Positions 49,404-57,874 of a stretch of 64,000 nt of DNA are shown here, in pieces. A program made the position numbers and the translations under genes. Under the pieces are notes generated by a model that was not told where the DNA came from, did no database searches, and saw only the letters and a list, made by a program, of their open reading frames with translations. The stretch is from Ligilactobacillus apodemi DSM 16634 = JCM 16172 (lineage in GTDB: Bacteria; Bacillota; Bacilli; Lactobacillales; Lactobacillaceae): the NCBI RefSeq assembly GCF_001434405.1, contig NZ_AZFT01000043.1, forward strand, positions 1 to 64,000, in the 5' to 3' direction. Each line of letters opens with the position of its first letter. The stretch's first letter is position 1.

Positions 49404-52253
49404 TTAATATTCGGGATCTTCCCTAAGAGGTTTTAGTTTTTCAAGTAAATTTAACGGTAATGGCTGTTCAAATATTAAGTCCATCCCCACAACTTTTTTA
49501 ACTTTCTTACCAGCAGCTAACTGCTCTTCTTTGACCGAATCAGGTGCGATCTTTGCTTGACCCACATAGTAAAATTCTGCCCCAAAAGCGTCACTTGGCT
49601 TGATAAAGAGCAGTAAACTAACTTGGGCCTGTCCCGCTGAATTTTTTGCTAACAAAGCTTTTACTTCTTGCGATGCAAGTGTCCGTGGACTTCTGGTATA
49701 CCACCTGATCGCAGTATTATCGGTCAACACATTTTGATATCCATGACGTGTTGATGCTTTTTGATAAGTGATAAAGATCGGGCAAACTTCGCCCACGACC
49801 CGGTAGCCATAAAGGGGTGCGCTGATATCTTTATCAAAGTCAAGCAACCGACAGACATCTTTACGCGTATACTTTTGATAAAGCGTAAAGCGTTTCGTTG
49901 GCGCGTAATTCTGTGCCAGTAATAACCCAGTTTCCAAAACATCGGTCACGTATGCCTTAAAATCAGGAGCGCTTAAACAATCAGCTAGCTGTGGCGCCAA
50001 TTGATAGTCATCACCAACTAAAATAAGCGGCTGCTTTCCATATGCTTCCGAGCGTAATTTTTTACCTGCCTTAACTGCAAAAAAGCTCAGCGTTAAAATA
50101 TTTTCCACCGATGTTAAGACCGCTTGATCGACGTAACAATCATTTTCAAGTAATAATTCACAATACTTTTCCCGGGAAATACTACCATGCTTTACTAGTT
50201 GCTGTAGCAATAACAGCTCATGACGCCGCATCCCATTTAACAGTTCCTTCTCTAAAAAACTGATAACCTGATGCTCGTAGGAAGTAAATAATTTTTTACG
50301 TTCGACTTTTTCAACAAAATCAGCATAACTTGCCAGCTGTGAATTTTGCGTAAAAATCAGCGGATCAATTTGACTAAAGCGCATAAAATCTAGTAATTTA
50401 GGCATTCGTCCTAGTTTTTGTTTAAGCTTTTGGTATGCTTCACGCAAGTGTTTGAGCGCATCTAATTTTGTTTTTTGAATCCCTGCTAAGATCCGTTCAT
50501 AAGCAATTTCTTCAAAGTTGATCGTTGATAATTCATAGACAACTTGTTGCTTTAAATCTGTCAACAGGCGATCTTTATTTAAAGAACGATCTGCCGTTAA
50601 CACTTGCGGGATCAGATAGTTATTTTTATAATTTCCGATAAAATCTAAGATCAAAGTACTTTTCTTGTGCGGATATAACCTTAACCCCCGCCCTAACTGT
50701 TGGGCAAAAACGATACTTGACTGCGTATTGCGCAATAAAATGATCTGATCAACACACGGAATATCGATCCCTTCGTTAAAAATATCAACCGAGATCAAAT
50801 ATTTTAATTCGCCTTTTTCTAGCGCAGCCACTGCTTTCTTTCGTTGCGTGATACTAGTCTCATTTGTAAGGGCTAGGCTAGGATACCCCGCCTTAGTAAA
50901 GCTTTTTGCCAAGTCTTTTGCTTCTGCTTGGCGACTACAAAAAACTAAGCCACCGTTACTTTTGCCCCCATAATATGCGAGTTGTTTTAAAATGTGAGCT
51001 ACGCGCTTAGGGGCTACTAAAGCCTGCAACGGAGCTTTTTCATCGATCATTTGACCTTCATATTCATAGTCAGTTACCCCAACATAGTCAAACGGACACA
51101 ACATACCGGCTTGCAAAGCGTCACTTAAATTGATCTCATACGCTAAGTTGTAGTCAAAAGCTTGGTAAACGTTAAAATCATCCATCCGTTCCGGGGTAGC
51201 TGTCATCCCTAAACAAAACTTAGGTTCAAAGTGAGCCATGATCTTTTGATAGCTCTTTGCGCCAATATGATGAGCTTCATCAAATAAAATATAGTCAAAT
51301 TCATCTTTAGCAAACTGCGCTAAAACTTCATCTTTGGCCATAGTTTGGATCGTCGCAAACAAATATTTCGCATTATCGTCCCGACTTTGTCCCGAGTAAA
51401 TGCCATAGCTCCCTGGTCCGAGAACTTTTTGAAAACTCTGCTTAGCTTTTTCTAAGATCTGCCTTCGATGGACTAAATATAAAAAGCGTTTCGGACGGTA
51501 AGCTTTAACATCAAATGCCCCTAAATACGTTTTCCCCGTTCCGGTCGCAGAAACGATCAAACCTTTGGTAGTCTTATTTTTTCGCAACTCATGTAGTTCT
51601 TTTAAGGCAACTTGTTGCATCTGATTTGGCTTGATCTCATGTGTAGTAGGTGCTAAACGTGTTGCTGCGTTAGGTGCAAGATAATTTTTTTCATAATCAG
51701 TGATCCAAGCCGGCTCTAGTGGCTGTGCTTGGTGCATTATTTGCGTCAATATTTGCTGTATTTGTTGGGTAAATTCTGCATTATCAGCGCTAGATAAACG
51801 CAAATTAAATTCACAATTTTTTAATAAGGCATTCCGCGTAAAGTTTGAACTACCAATATAAGCGTTCTGATAACCATCGTGCCAAAAGAAATAACCCTTG
51901 GCGTGAAAGGCACCTTGCGCAACGATCTGCGTCTTTACATTGGGCAATTTCAATAGTTCTTTAAACATTTCTGGTGAATTAAATCCCAAATAATCTGAAG
52001 TTACGATCGTCCCCGTGACCCCTTTTTTGGCCAGCTGCACACAAATCGCCTTTAACGGAACTAACATGTCAGTCGTAATAAACGCTGGTGCTAACACAAA
52101 AGAAGTGCAACTTAGTAATTCTTGTTGTAAATACTCCCACACTGTTTCTTTGTTTTGATTCATTATCATTTTGGGACCATAGCTCTCATCGACTAAATAC
52201 TTATCTTGATCGTATAATCCAGCTAAAACGGCCGCTTTTAATTCTTCACTCAT
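49404..52253 (-). CDS. PLD-like nuclease / SF2 helicase / DUF3427 protein
   Basis: A 949-residue multidomain protein. Residues about 30-190 form a single PLD-like (HKD) module with HxK at 117-119 (FHAKGYFF) and GSSN at 134-137. An SF2 helicase core follows with Walker A SATGTGKT (235-242), DEAHH (325-329), SVDIFNEGIDIPCVDQIILLR and QLGRGLRLYPHKK. The C-terminal about 160 residues (from YQKYTRKDVCRLLDFDKD) match DUF3427. The combination suggests DNA processing, repair or foreign-DNA defence; function is not established. The start overlaps the NUDIX gene by 8 bases and has TTGGAG upstream. Confidence 0.88.
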   Translation of the reverse strand: MSEELKAAVLAGLYDQDKYLVDESYGPKMIMNQNKETVWEYLQQELLSCTSFVLAPAFITTDMLVPLKAICVQLAKKGVTGTIVTSDYLGFNSPEMFKELLKLPNVKTQIVAQGAFHAKGYFFWHDGYQNAYIGSSNFTRNALLKNCEFNLRLSSADNAEFTQQIQQILTQIMHQAQPLEPAWITDYEKNYLAPNAATRLAPTTHEIKPNQMQQVALKELHELRKNKTTKGLIVSATGTGKTYLGAFDVKAYRPKRFLYLVHRRQILEKAKQSFQKVLGPGSYGIYSGQSRDDNAKYLFATIQTMAKDEVLAQFAKDEFDYILFDEAHHIGAKSYQKIMAHFEPKFCLGMTATPERMDDFNVYQAFDYNLAYEINLSDALQAGMLCPFDYVGVTDYEYEGQMIDEKAPLQALVAPKRVAHILKQLAYYGGKSNGGLVFCSRQAEAKDLAKSFTKAGYPSLALTNETSITQRKKAVAALEKGELKYLISVDIFNEGIDIPCVDQIILLRNTQSSIVFAQQLGRGLRLYPHKKSTLILDFIGNYKNNYLIPQVLTADRSLNKDRLLTDLKQQVVYELSTINFEEIAYERILAGIQKTKLDALKHLREAYQKLKQKLGRMPKLLDFMRFSQIDPLIFTQNSQLASYADFVEKVERKKLFTSYEHQVISFLEKELLNGMRRHELLLLQQLVKHGSISREKYCELLLENDCYVDQAVLTSVENILTLSFFAVKAGKKLRSEAYGKQPLILVGDDYQLAPQLADCLSAPDFKAYVTDVLETGLLLAQNYAPTKRFTLYQKYTRKDVCRLLDFDKDISAPLYGYRVVGEVCPIFITYQKASTRHGYQNVLTDNTAIRWYTRSPRTLASQEVKALLAKNSAGQAQVSLLLFIKPSDAFGAEFYYVGQAKIAPDSVKEEQLAAGKKVKKVVGMDLIFEQPLPLNLLEKLKPLREDPEY

Positions 52254-52650
52254 CGTATTTCTCCAAATTCGTTTGGGCGATCAAACTTACCGCAGGCTTA
52301 GATGCCTCTAGCCAGTCAACATCCCATAATTCTTCTTTGGTAAGCCAACGGTATTCGCTAGCCGCCACGTGCTTAAGGTTAAACGTTTTTAGCCGCGTCC
52401 AAAAGAAATCAATTTCTAATGAACCATAAGGTGTCTGATAATGGCGCTTAACTTTTAAACGTTCTAAGATCTCAGCTTCATCACCGAGCTCTTCTAAAAC
52501 TTCACGCTGGCATGCTTGCTTAGGCGTCTCATTTGCTTCGACCTTACCGCCAGGAAATTCCCAATATCCTCCGCCGATTCGTTCCGCTTTGCGCCGTGCT
52601 GCTAAAATTTTACCATCTTTAACGATCACACTAGCCGCTACTTTAAGCAT
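52246..52650 (-). CDS. NUDIX (d)NTP pyrophosphohydrolase, MutT-like
   Basis: A 134-residue NUDIX hydrolase starting MLKVAASVIVKDGKILAARR, with the Nudix box GGKVEANETPKQACQREVLEELG, written here as G-x5-E-x7-REVLEELG. WEFPGGK and the size fit the MutT/8-oxo-dGTP or (d)CTP pyrophosphatase group. It sanitises nucleotide pools in relatives. It overlaps the PLD-helicase gene by 8 bases, so both are cotranslated and probably act together. AAGGTGAG precedes the ATG. Confidence 0.9.
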   Translation of the reverse strand: MLKVAASVIVKDGKILAARRKAERIGGGYWEFPGGKVEANETPKQACQREVLEELGDEAEILERLKVKRHYQTPYGSLEIDFFWTRLKTFNLKHVAASEYRWLTKEELWDVDWLEASKPAVSLIAQTNLEKYDE

Positions 52651-52708
52651 AAACTCACCTTCACTTCCTAATTTTTATCCTTAGTTTAGCACGAGCTTGC
52701 CCGAAACA

Positions 52709-52746
52709 AAATAAGTGTGCATCTGTTATTGACACACACTTATTTT
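52709..52746 (-). terminator. Terminator of the CNNM/CBS gene at 52763
   Basis: AAATAAGTGTG pairs with CACACTTATTT with a 14-base loop and Ts beyond, 17 bases after the stop codon. Confidence 0.8.
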
Positions 52747-52762
52747 GCAATTATTCAGTTAT

Positions 52763-54115
52763 TTACTCATCAGAGTCTGCAGTCTCTGTTTCAGTTGCTG
52801 ACTGATGGGGGCTAACTTCAAGCCATTCAATGTAATTTCGGCTAAAGTCGATCACTTTAACATCAAACCCGCCTAAAGTAATGACAGTTCCTAATTCAAC
52901 TTTATAATTTTCTAGCAGATAACCGGCAATTGTTACACTTTCAGCTTCTTGGAAATCTTTTGCTTGAAAATCAAAGTAACGTTGAAAATCATACAGCGTA
53001 GTTTTCCCAGAAACTTTATACGTACCATCATGGTTGTCCACAATATCTTCTTGAATCACATCATCGGCTTCATCACGTACCGTTCCAAAGAGCTCTTCAT
53101 AAATATCTCTATCAGTCACGATCCCACTTGTCCCACCATATTCATCTAAAATGACTACGATCGGAGTTTGTTTTTGGACCATGCTTTGTAAGAGTTTTTG
53201 GATCGGCGTAACTTCTGGCACAGTGATGATCGTCCGCATCAATTTACTTACACGCACTGAATCATCGACTTGGGCTTGGCGAATCATATCATAGATATAA
53301 ACGTACCCCAAGATCTTGTCCTTGTCATTATTAGCGACAACCGGAAAACGCGTATATTTTTTGTCCAAATATTTATTGATCACATCGCGGACAGAATCAG
53401 TAATATCAACGACTTCTAAACTAGTACGATCGACCATGATATCTTTAGCGACCTTATCATTAAATTCAAACGCCCGTTGCATGTAGACAAAGTCATCTTT
53501 ATCGATTGCCCCACCAGTTACCGCATTACGTGAAATATTTAAAATTTCATTTTGTGATAAAACATCCTGTCCTTCCCCAGCTGGTTTTAACCCGATCAAA
53601 CGTACGATCCCCGAAGCAGAAGCATTCAACAACCAAACAAACGGATAAAACGCAACGTGGAAATAATGGAGTGGCGTCACAATAAACATCATTACTTTTA
53701 GTGGCATATCGATACTGATATTTTTAGGAACGATCTCAGTCACGACCACTTCTAAATAAGTCAAGATCACGACCCCTAAAATTGCGCTAATAGCCACAGT
53801 TGTAGCATGATTGATCGGCATAAAACCTAAGACATCAGTTAAGATCTTGGTTAAAGTGTCTGCCCCGATCCACCCTAAAATGATCCCCGTAGTTGAGATC
53901 CCAACTTGAGTCGTTGAAAGATACTCATTCATATTTGAGACCATTTTTAAGGCTAATTTCAGTTTGCGCTGATTGCCCTTTCCAGCTTCAAGTGCACTTT
54001 CGATCGCACTTTTTCTAACTGAAACGATCGCAAATTCTGCAGCAACAAAAAAAGCCGCAAAGTAAAAAACAATTAAGATGATGATCAGATTGGTTAACGC
54101 CTGACCACTAGACAT
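52763..54115 (-). CDS. CNNM/CorC-family membrane protein with CBS domains (second paralogue)
   Basis: A 450-residue protein with a full DUF21/CNNM membrane domain (about 1-200; AAEFAIVSVRKSAIESAL, GISTTGIILGWIGADTL, EIVPKNISI), a CBS pair (about 215-335, with AKDIMVDRTSLEVVD and VILDEYGGTSGIVTDRDIYEELFG) and a C-terminal CorC/HlyC domain (about 350-435). It is longer and better conserved in the membrane part than the paralogue at 14681. It may move or sense divalent cations. I chose ATG 54115, preceded by GGGGATGGAG; TTG 54136 is unlikely. Confidence 0.9.
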   Translation of the reverse strand: MSSGQALTNLIIILIVFYFAAFFVAAEFAIVSVRKSAIESALEAGKGNQRKLKLALKMVSNMNEYLSTTQVGISTTGIILGWIGADTLTKILTDVLGFMPINHATTVAISAILGVVILTYLEVVVTEIVPKNISIDMPLKVMMFIVTPLHYFHVAFYPFVWLLNASASGIVRLIGLKPAGEGQDVLSQNEILNISRNAVTGGAIDKDDFVYMQRAFEFNDKVAKDIMVDRTSLEVVDITDSVRDVINKYLDKKYTRFPVVANNDKDKILGYVYIYDMIRQAQVDDSVRVSKLMRTIITVPEVTPIQKLLQSMVQKQTPIVVILDEYGGTSGIVTDRDIYEELFGTVRDEADDVIQEDIVDNHDGTYKVSGKTTLYDFQRYFDFQAKDFQEAESVTIAGYLLENYKVELGTVITLGGFDVKVIDFSRNYIEWLEVSPHQSATETETADSDE

Positions 54116-54205
54116 ATAGCTCCATCCCCATTTCAAAAATAATTTGCTACCCTAATAATATCATTTTTTTAGCAGAAAACGAAATCAGATCCAAAATTTG
54201 CTCGC

Positions 54206-54238
54206 AAAAAAGTACCCGGCAAATACCGAGTACTTTTA
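54206..54238 (-). terminator. Terminator of metNPQ
   Basis: AAAAGTACTCGG pairs with CCGGGTACTTTT (one wobble) and is followed by Ts on the minus strand, just after the metQ stop. Confidence 0.88.
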
Positions 54239-54241
54239 AGC

Positions 54242-55066
54242 TTATTTAGTTGAGGCAACCGGAATAACAGCTCCGTCAAATTCTTTTTCGATCCATTTTT
54301 GTGTTGACTTGGAACGAAGAACTTTTACTAAAGCTTTGATAGCCTTGTTGTTCTTTTCGTCTTTGCGGATCGCAATAATATTTGCGTATGCCGACGTTTT
54401 CTTTTCAAGTGCGATCGCTGTCTTAGTTGGGTTGATCCCTGCTTGAACAGCGTAGTTAGCGTTGATCACAACTGCATCAGCTTCATTTGCTTCGTAAAGT
54501 TTAGGCATCAATTTAGCTTCAAAAGTATGCTTAAATGTGATGTTTTTCTTATTTGTCTTGATGTCATCAAAGGTTGCATTGGTTAAATCTGTACCCTTTT
54601 TCAAGGTGATCAAGCCTGCATCTTTAAAGATCTGTAAAACACGTCCATAGTCAGCTGTGTTGCTTGAAACGTAGACTGTCGCATTTTTTGGTAAACTTTT
54701 TAGACTCTTATATTTTTTCGAGTAGACCCCGATCGGTTCCAAGTGGATCGCACCAGCATTGATCAAAGTCCCGTTATTTTTTTCATTCCAATTTTTCAAA
54801 AATGGTTCATGTTGAAAGTAGTTAGCATCAATTTCTTTATTAGCTAAAGCTTTGTTAGGTAAAATATAGTCGCTAAAAACCTTAATTTTTAAGTTGATCC
54901 CTTGTTTCTTTAACTCTGGCTTAACATGTTCCAAAATCTTAGCGTGTGGGGAAGATGAAGCACCAACGGTCAATGTTGTAGCGGCCTGTGCGCTTTGTGT
55001 TCCCCCAATAAAAATTGCTACTGCTGCAAGAGCAGCCCCTAATACCTTTTTAAATCCTTTTTTCAT
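54242..55066 (-). CDS. metQ: Methionine ABC transporter substrate-binding protein, MetQ/NlpA family
   Basis: A 274-residue binding protein for D/L-methionine. The mature part shows LTVGASSSPHAKILEHVKPEL, EIDANYFQHEPFL, HLEPIGVYS and ADAVVINANYAVQAG, typical of NlpA/MetQ. The N-terminus (basic MKKGFKK, hydrophobic core, AQAA) is an ordinary signal peptide with no lipobox Cys, unlike most Gram-positive MetQ proteins. AGGAGG precedes the ATG. It is the last gene of metN-metP-metQ, preceded by a Met T-box, which supports the assignment. Confidence 0.92.
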   Translation of the reverse strand: MKKGFKKVLGAALAAVAIFIGGTQSAQAATTLTVGASSSPHAKILEHVKPELKKQGINLKIKVFSDYILPNKALANKEIDANYFQHEPFLKNWNEKNNGTLINAGAIHLEPIGVYSKKYKSLKSLPKNATVYVSSNTADYGRVLQIFKDAGLITLKKGTDLTNATFDDIKTNKKNITFKHTFEAKLMPKLYEANEADAVVINANYAVQAGINPTKTAIALEKKTSAYANIIAIRKDEKNNKAIKALVKVLRSKSTQKWIEKEFDGAVIPVASTK

Positions 55067-55089
55067 GATAAACTCCTCCTTTTTATAAT

Positions 55090-55776
55090 CTATCTTTTAT
55101 CGATCTTACGAACTGAAAAATCACCAATATATTGGAAAATAAAGACAATGATCACAATCACCGCTGTGGCTACTAAAGTGATCGCATTGTTATACGATTG
55201 GAAACCATCAGTATAAGCCAATTGACCTAAACCACCGGCACCGATCGCACCAGCCATAGCAGTATATCCGATCAAAGAAATCGCCGTAACTGTAAGACCT
55301 GAAACTAAAGCGGGCAAACTTTCTGGAATCAAAACTTTATACACGATCTGCCATTTAGTTGCCCCCATTGCATCGGCCGCTTCGATCACACCACCGTCAA
55401 CTTCGTGAAAAGCAATTTCTACTAAACGCGCATAAAACGGTGCCGCTGAAATAACTAATGATGGGATCGCTGCTTTAGCCCCAGTGATTGCTCCGACAAG
55501 CACCTGGGTGACTGGTAAAAGCAAGACGATCAAAATAATAAACGGAATTGAACGAAAGACATTCACAAATAATGCTACGATCCAGTTTAAAACTTTGACA
55601 GCTGGTTTATTACTTCCAGCTGTTTCGTATAATAATAACCCGAGTAATAACCCTAAGACAGCTACGATCGCAACTGAGACAACAGTCATCCAAATCGTTT
55701 CCCACGTTGCTTCCCACATATTAGGCCAGTTAACATCACTAAATCTAAAATATGATGACAATCCTTGACTATCCAT
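55090..55776 (-). CDS. metP: Methionine ABC transporter permease (MetP/MetI type)
   Basis: A 228-residue permease with five to six membrane helices and the EAA loop EAADAMGATKWQIVYKVLIPESLPALVSG. It starts MDSQGLSSYFRFSDVNWPNMWEA and has the ABC_MetI domain SIPFIILIVLLLPVTQVLVG. Its ATG overlaps the end of metN by 8 bases, and metQ starts 24 bases after it. Together they import methionine. Confidence 0.94.
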   Translation of the reverse strand: MDSQGLSSYFRFSDVNWPNMWEATWETIWMTVVSVAIVAVLGLLLGLLLYETAGSNKPAVKVLNWIVALFVNVFRSIPFIILIVLLLPVTQVLVGAITGAKAAIPSLVISAAPFYARLVEIAFHEVDGGVIEAADAMGATKWQIVYKVLIPESLPALVSGLTVTAISLIGYTAMAGAIGAGGLGQLAYTDGFQSYNNAITLVATAVIVIIVFIFQYIGDFSVRKIDKR

Positions 55777-56809
55777 GTTCGATCACCTTCGCTTCCACTT
55801 GAAGTTCATTTAAAAATTCTAAGGCTGCTTGGACCTTTTGCTCAGTTCCATTCAATTGAACAAAAAGCGAGCCTAAAGTACCCTTATCAGCTAATTGATG
55901 GATCGAACCTTCCAAAATACTGATTTCTAATTCTGGGAAATTCTTACTTAATTCATTAATGACTGGACGTTCTACTTGTTGACCACTAAATCTCAACTCA
56001 ACTAACTTGCCAGTTGGATTTTTTTGCAATAACTTTTGAGCAATTTGTTTAACATCTGTTGTTTGGGGTAATTCAACTTCAGAACTAACAAAGCGCTTAG
56101 TCAATTCCTCTTGTGGGTGGGTAAAGACTTCTGAAACAGGTCCTTGTTCGATCACACGCCCATTTTCCATTACCGCTACTCGATCGGCTAAGCGCCGGAT
56201 AACGTGCATTTCGTGGGTAATGATTACGATCGTCAAATCGAGTTTTTGATTGATCTCGTCTAACAGATCTAAAACTTCATCAGTCGTTTGCGGATCTAAA
56301 GCACTAGTTGCTTCATCTGAAATCAAAATATCCGGATCATTAGCTAACGCTCTAGCAATCCCCACTCTTTGCTTTTGACCGCCAGAAAGTTGGGAAGGAT
56401 AAGCATTGATCCGTTCACCCAAACCAACTAATTCAGCCAAGTGCTTTGCTTTTGTTTCGCGTTCTGCTTTAGGCATGCCGATCAATTCGAGCGGAAATTC
56501 GATATTTTCTAACACCGTTCGTGACCATAATAAGTTAAAGTGTTGGAAAATGATCCCGATTTTTTTCCGTTGTTCACGTAAATCTTTGCCCTTTAAAGTA
56601 TCAATTCGGACATCATTGATGATCACTTCACCGCTTGTTGGTGTTTCTAGACCATTCAACATTCGAACTAAGGTACTCTTACCAGCGCCTGAAAAACCGA
56701 CGATCCCAAAAATTTCGCCTGCATCGACCGTTAGTTCAACATTTTTAACGGCCTCGACTTTTCCATTGGCTGTTTCAAACGTCTTTGAAACGTTCTTTAA
56801 TTCAATCAT
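55769..56809 (-). CDS. metN: Methionine ABC transporter ATP-binding protein MetN
   Basis: A 346-residue ATPase with Walker A GFSGAGKST, Q-loop IFQHFNLLWSRTV (typical MetN), signature LSGGQKQRVGIARAL, Walker B DILISDEATSALD and switch His in ITHEMHV. A C-terminal NIL domain (about 260-340) senses methionine in relatives. It is the first gene after the T-box leader. The ribosome site is weak (AGTAGTGA). Confidence 0.95.
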   Translation of the reverse strand: MIELKNVSKTFETANGKVEAVKNVELTVDAGEIFGIVGFSGAGKSTLVRMLNGLETPTSGEVIINDVRIDTLKGKDLREQRKKIGIIFQHFNLLWSRTVLENIEFPLELIGMPKAERETKAKHLAELVGLGERINAYPSQLSGGQKQRVGIARALANDPDILISDEATSALDPQTTDEVLDLLDEINQKLDLTIVIITHEMHVIRRLADRVAVMENGRVIEQGPVSEVFTHPQEELTKRFVSSEVELPQTTDVKQIAQKLLQKNPTGKLVELRFSGQQVERPVINELSKNFPELEISILEGSIHQLADKGTLGSLFVQLNGTEQKVQAALEFLNELQVEAKVIEHG

Positions 56810-56851
56810 CTGATCACTACTTTCTCATTCGTTAATTTTTCAATTTAGGGC

Positions 56852-57120
56852 AAAAAAAAAGCTTCCATCCCTAAAAGGACGAAAACTCGCGGTACCACCT
56901 TATTTTTCTATTTTTTCGCAAAAATAGACTCATCAACTACTAACGTGACGTCAGTAGTCTCAAATTATATCGCATTAAAACGGACCGCAAGCTTGCACCA
57001 ACGATCAGACTCCGAGCTCATCTTCATTTTTCCTTTCGATCTCCCTTTTCAGCAACCGAGAGTCTCTGTCTATCTACTCCGAAAAACTACTCTTCTCATC
57101 AACATCTTTTAGGTATTAAA
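56852..57120 (-). ncRNA. T-box leader (Met specifier) upstream of metNPQ
   Basis: Read on the minus strand, this region has an AGAGACTCTCGG-containing stem I with an AG-rich bulge, a GGTTGC apical segment, a candidate specifier region AAATGAAGATGAGC that holds ATG (Met) codons, and the hallmark T-box AAGGTGGTACCGCG (56901-56888). It ends in a terminator (56886-56852: AGTTTTCGTCC stem arm, GGATGGAAGCT arm, then Ts). Uncharged tRNA-Met would pair with the T-box and prevent termination. The AUG choice fits the downstream methionine transporter; which ATG is the specifier is not settled. Confidence 0.92.
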
Positions 57121-57134
57121 TTCTTGTTGTCTTG

Positions 57135-57163
57135 ATATTATCCTTAATTGTCTCATTTGTCAA
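57135..57163 (-). promoter_or_regulatory. Promoter of the metNPQ T-box operon
   Basis: On the minus strand: perfect -35 TTGACA (163-158), a 17-base spacer and TATAAT-like TAATAT (140-135). Transcription would start near 57128, giving a leader of about 320 bases. Confidence 0.8.
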
Positions 57164-57284
57164 TAATTTTTTTAATTTTATTCATTAATAAACTTTGATA
57201 TTCGCTTTCATTTGTTGATATATCTAGCTTTTAGCCCGACGATAAAATTTACATTCCATTAGAAACGCCGAATAAAAAACTCAT

Positions 57285-57319
57285 AAAAAAAGGGCTTGCA
57301 CTTGGCAAACACCCTTTTA
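57285..57319 (-). terminator. Terminator of the hypothetical gene at 57322
   Basis: AAAGGGTGTTTGC pairs imperfectly with GCAAGCCCTTT and is followed by TTTT on the minus strand. Confidence 0.75.
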
Positions 57320-57321
57320 TG

Positions 57322-57798
57322 CTATTTTGTTGTTACTTTTTGAGCAATATTTTCTTTTATTTGTTTTAAACTTTCTGCCACCGCAACTACAACAGCATCT
57401 TGACCTTCGCCGTTGACAAAATCAGTTGCAGGACAAATTTGCATAATGTGAAGCCCAGATGCATTTAAATCAGGTGAAACGACCACTAAATAAATATTTA
57501 CTGGTACTTCAGCAGTTAAATCATCAAAAAAATTAGCTACACGATTGATATTTTCAAAAGGTAAATTGATTATCCCCGTTTCTAACCTTACATAAATGGG
57601 ATCATCACTACCTTCGATCGCTAATTCAGCTTGTTCAAGTTTCTCTTGTTGTAAGGCGTCGACCATTTTCTCCATTACTGGAGCTAAACTATCGGCAATC
57701 CCAAATTCTTCTACTTGGTCAAGCGTTGCTAAAATCGAATCGCGATTAAATTTTTCTTCAGTGATCTCATCAATAAAATCACTAACTTTGACTTTCAT
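57322..57798 (-). CDS. Conserved-looking hypothetical protein
   Basis: A 158-residue soluble, acidic protein with no signal peptide or membrane helix. A helical first half (KVSDFIDEITEEKFNRDSILATLDQVEEFGIADSL) precedes an alpha/beta second half (PVNIYLVVVSPDLNASGLHIMQICPATDF). I recognise no family. I chose ATG 57798 because GGGGTGTG lies about 7 bases upstream; the frame is open to 57840. It has its own terminator and lies between pepD and the met operon on the same strand. Confidence 0.65.
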   Translation of the reverse strand: MKVKVSDFIDEITEEKFNRDSILATLDQVEEFGIADSLAPVMEKMVDALQQEKLEQAELAIEGSDDPIYVRLETGIINLPFENINRVANFFDDLTAEVPVNIYLVVVSPDLNASGLHIMQICPATDFVNGEGQDAVVVAVAESLKQIKENIAQKVTTK

Positions 57799-57874
57799 AA
57801 TTTCACACCCCAATTTAAGCTTAGTGCTCATTCTACACAAAAATCAGTTAAATTACAAAAATTAAATGATGATT

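Noticed and set aside
52246-54115. A defence island around the PLD-helicase
   Set aside because: The neighbours are guaB and a CNNM/CBS protein, both ordinary chromosomal genes; only the NUDIX-helicase pair itself is of note.
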